The notes beneath the pieces were generated by a model, which ran no database searches, had not been told where the DNA came from, and saw only the letters and a list, made by a program, of their open reading frames with translations. From Deltaproteobacteria bacterium (lineage in GTDB: Bacteria > Desulfobacterota > GWC2-55-46 > S146-70 > JAUXIU01): 6,692 nt of DNA. Shown in pieces: positions 5,074 to 6,692 of this stretch; the first letter of the stretch is position 1, and each line of letters opens with the position of its first letter. Position numbers and translations under genes: made by a program. Location: contig JAUXIU010000061.1 in NCBI GenBank assembly GCA_030620895.1, forward strand, positions 1-6,692, written 5' to 3'.

Positions 5074-6692
5074 GAGCTTTTAAGACCGCCAGAAACGCCT
5101 CTTGTGGTAATTCCACTTTGCCAACCTGTTTCATCCTTCTCTTTCCCTCCTTCTGCTTTTCAAGGAGCTTCCTCTTTCTTGTTATATCTCCCCCATAACA
5201 CTTCGCGGTAACATTCTTTCTTAGAGCTCTTATGCTCTCCCTTGCTATCACCCTGCTACCGATAGCAGCCTGGATTACAACCTCAAACATCTGCCTTGGT
5301 ATCAACTCCTTCATCTTCCCAACTAATTCCTTTCCCCTGTAATAAGCCTTCTCCCTGGGGGCTATAACAGCAAGGGCATCAACGGCCTCACCATTAATCA
5401 ATATATCCATCCTGACCAGATCAGAACTCCTGTAATCCAGGTATTCGTAATCCATAGACGCATAACCCTTACTCAATGTCTTTAGCCTGTCGTAGAAGTC
5501 CAATACGACCTCATTCAGTGGGAGTTCATAGGCCAATGTTACCCTTGTAAGCGAATGGAAGTTCATCTCTTTTTGCACTCCCCTCCGTCCTTCGCAGAGG
5601 GCCAGAACAGGACCCAGATATTCAGACGGAAGGTGTATGGTGGCAAGGATATAGGGCTCTTCCATACTCTCTATATACTGTACCGGTGGGAGCTTCGTAG
5701 GGGTATCTATACTTACCACCTCACCATCGGTCTTTTTGACCTTATAGACAACAGTAGGTGCAGTAATTATAAGGTTTAACCCGTACTCCCTCTCCAGTCT
5801 CTCCTGTATTATTTCCATATGCAGAAGTCCAAGGAAACCGCACCTGAAACCAAAACCAAGGGCAATGGATGTCTCCGGTTCATACGTAAAAGACGTATCG
5901 TTCAGCCTGAGTTTCTCCACCGCATCTTTAAGGTTCTCATACTGCGAAGAGTCCACTGGATAGAGTCCACTGAAGACCATCGGCTTTACCGCCTTGAAGC
6001 CCGGTAGGGGGGTCTCTGTCGGGTTAGACTCATCTGTCATCGTATCCCCTATCTTCGTATCCCTTACCTCTTTTATAGCCGCTGTAACAAAACCGACCTC
6101 ACCGGTGGAAAGCTCTTTAACCTCCATTGGATATGGGGCATAGACACCAATTTTATCCACATCGCAAACCTTACCAGTTGCGATAAACCTTATCCTTGAA
6201 CCCTTTCTTAGAATACCATCAAAGACCCTCACAAGGACCACTACCCCCTGATAGCTGTCATACCAGCTATCAAAAACAAGTGCCTTTAAGGGTTTCTTAG
6301 GGTCGCCTGCCGGAGGTGGTACCCTCTTTACAATGTCCTCGAGTATTTCCCTGATCCCTATGCCTTCCTTTGCGCTTGCCAGTATGGCATCACTGGCATC
6401 AATACCCAGGATGTCCTCAATCTCGTGTTTTACCTTCTCTGGATTCGCCTGTGGAAGGTCTATCTTGTTAAGAACAGGGAACACCTCGAGTCCTATATCC
6501 ACAGCTGTGTACAGATGGGCCACCGTCTGTGCCTCAACACCCTGAGATGCATCTATTATAAGCACCGCACCCTCGCACGCAGCGAGGCTTCTTGAAACCT
6601 CATAACTAAAATCCACATGCCCCGGAGTATCTATAAGATTTAGCACGTACTCACGACCGTCTACGGCCTTATATAACAACCTTGCAGTCTGA
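5066..6692 (-). CDS. lepA: Elongation factor 4 (LepA), 5' end beyond the window
   Basis: A ribosome-bound GTPase of the translation-factor family that acts on elongating or stalled ribosomes. The frame stays open to the window edge (QTARLLYKA...), so about 541 residues are visible and some 60 N-terminal ones are missing, including the P-loop and switch I. The family is about 600 residues long. Seen, numbered from the first visible residue: G3 DTPGH (21-25, with the catalytic His), G4 NKID (75-78), G5 SAK (106-108), the EF-G-like [14 protein letters not shown], and the LepA-specific C-terminus with [22 protein letters not shown] and [13 protein letters not shown]. That C-terminus separates it from EF-G, which has a domain IV in place of the unique LepA CTD. 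An in-window TTG at 6679 is not the real start. lepB follows with an 8-nt overlap. Confidence 0.96.
   Translation of the reverse strand, partial: QTARLLYKAVDGREYVLNLIDTPGHVDFSYEVSRSLAACEGAVLIIDASQGVEAQTVAHLYTAVDIGLEVFPVLNKIDLPQANPEKVKHEIEDILGIDASDAILASAKEGIGIREILEDIVKRVPPPAGDPKKPLKALVFDSWYDSYQGVVVLVRVFDGILRKGSRIRFIATGKVCDVDKIGVYAPYPMEVKELSTGEVGFVTAAIKEVRDTKIGDTMTDESNPTETPLPGFKAVKPMVFSGLYPVDSSQYENLKDAVEKLRLNDTSFTYEPETSIALGFGFRCGFLGLLHMEIIQERLEREYGLNLIITAPTVVYKVKKTDGEVVSIDTPTKLPPVQYIESMEEPYILATIHLPSEYLGPVLALCEGRRGVQKEMNFHSLTRVTLAYELPLNEVVLDFYDRLKTLSKGYASMDYEYLDYRSSDLVRMDILINGEAVDALAVIAPREKAYYRGKELVGKMKELIPRQMFEVVIQAAIGSRVIARESIRALRKNVTAKCYGGDITRKRKLLEKQKEGKRRMKQVGKVELPQEAFLAVLKAHE

Noticed and set aside
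6677..6679. Start of lepA at an in-window TTG
   Set aside because: The frame continues upstream with family-typical residues (QTARL), and the P-loop must lie before it.

Overview
The window looks like a piece of a bacterial chromosome from a Gram-negative-type organism of moderate G+C. CimA is of the long citramalate-synthase type known from Geobacter, and Arg is often AGG/AGA and Ile often ATA. Together these suggest a Desulfobacterota- or Nitrospirota-like host. This is inference; no marker here fixes the taxon.

Layout. From the right edge leftwards, five genes run on the minus strand: lepA (elongation factor 4, cut by the window edge), lepB (signal peptidase I, overlapping lepA by 8 nt), a 250-nt repeat-rich gap, cimA (citramalate synthase), a small membrane-anchored helix-hairpin-helix protein of ComEA type 3 nt behind cimA, a 23-bp perfect inverted repeat, and a Sir2 deacylase (cobB). 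On the left, a plus-strand gene encodes a probable lipoprotein with a YajG-like body and a C-terminal PEGA domain. It converges on cobB. Its upstream region holds a cluster of three REP-like units.

The 238-nt convergent gap between the lipoprotein gene and cobB is not empty. It is markedly G+C-rich next to an AT-rich promoter-like stretch. On the minus strand it has an extended -10 promoter, a 14-bp closing helix joining the two ends, further long-range helices, and a T7 tract. I read it as a structured small RNA of about 200 nt whose family I cannot name (6S-like in size and rod shape). It is the most interesting object here.

Functionally this is mostly housekeeping: translation (lepA), protein export (lepB), isoleucine synthesis from pyruvate and acetyl-CoA (cimA) and lysine deacylation (cobB). 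The unusual content is in the intergenic DNA. There are REP/BIME-like hairpins with GTAG ends, three short-period tandem repeat families (about 7-8 bp, two of them folded back as inverted arms), and a 53-nt palindrome that supplies a stop codon. No transposase, CRISPR, phage or defence gene is visible.
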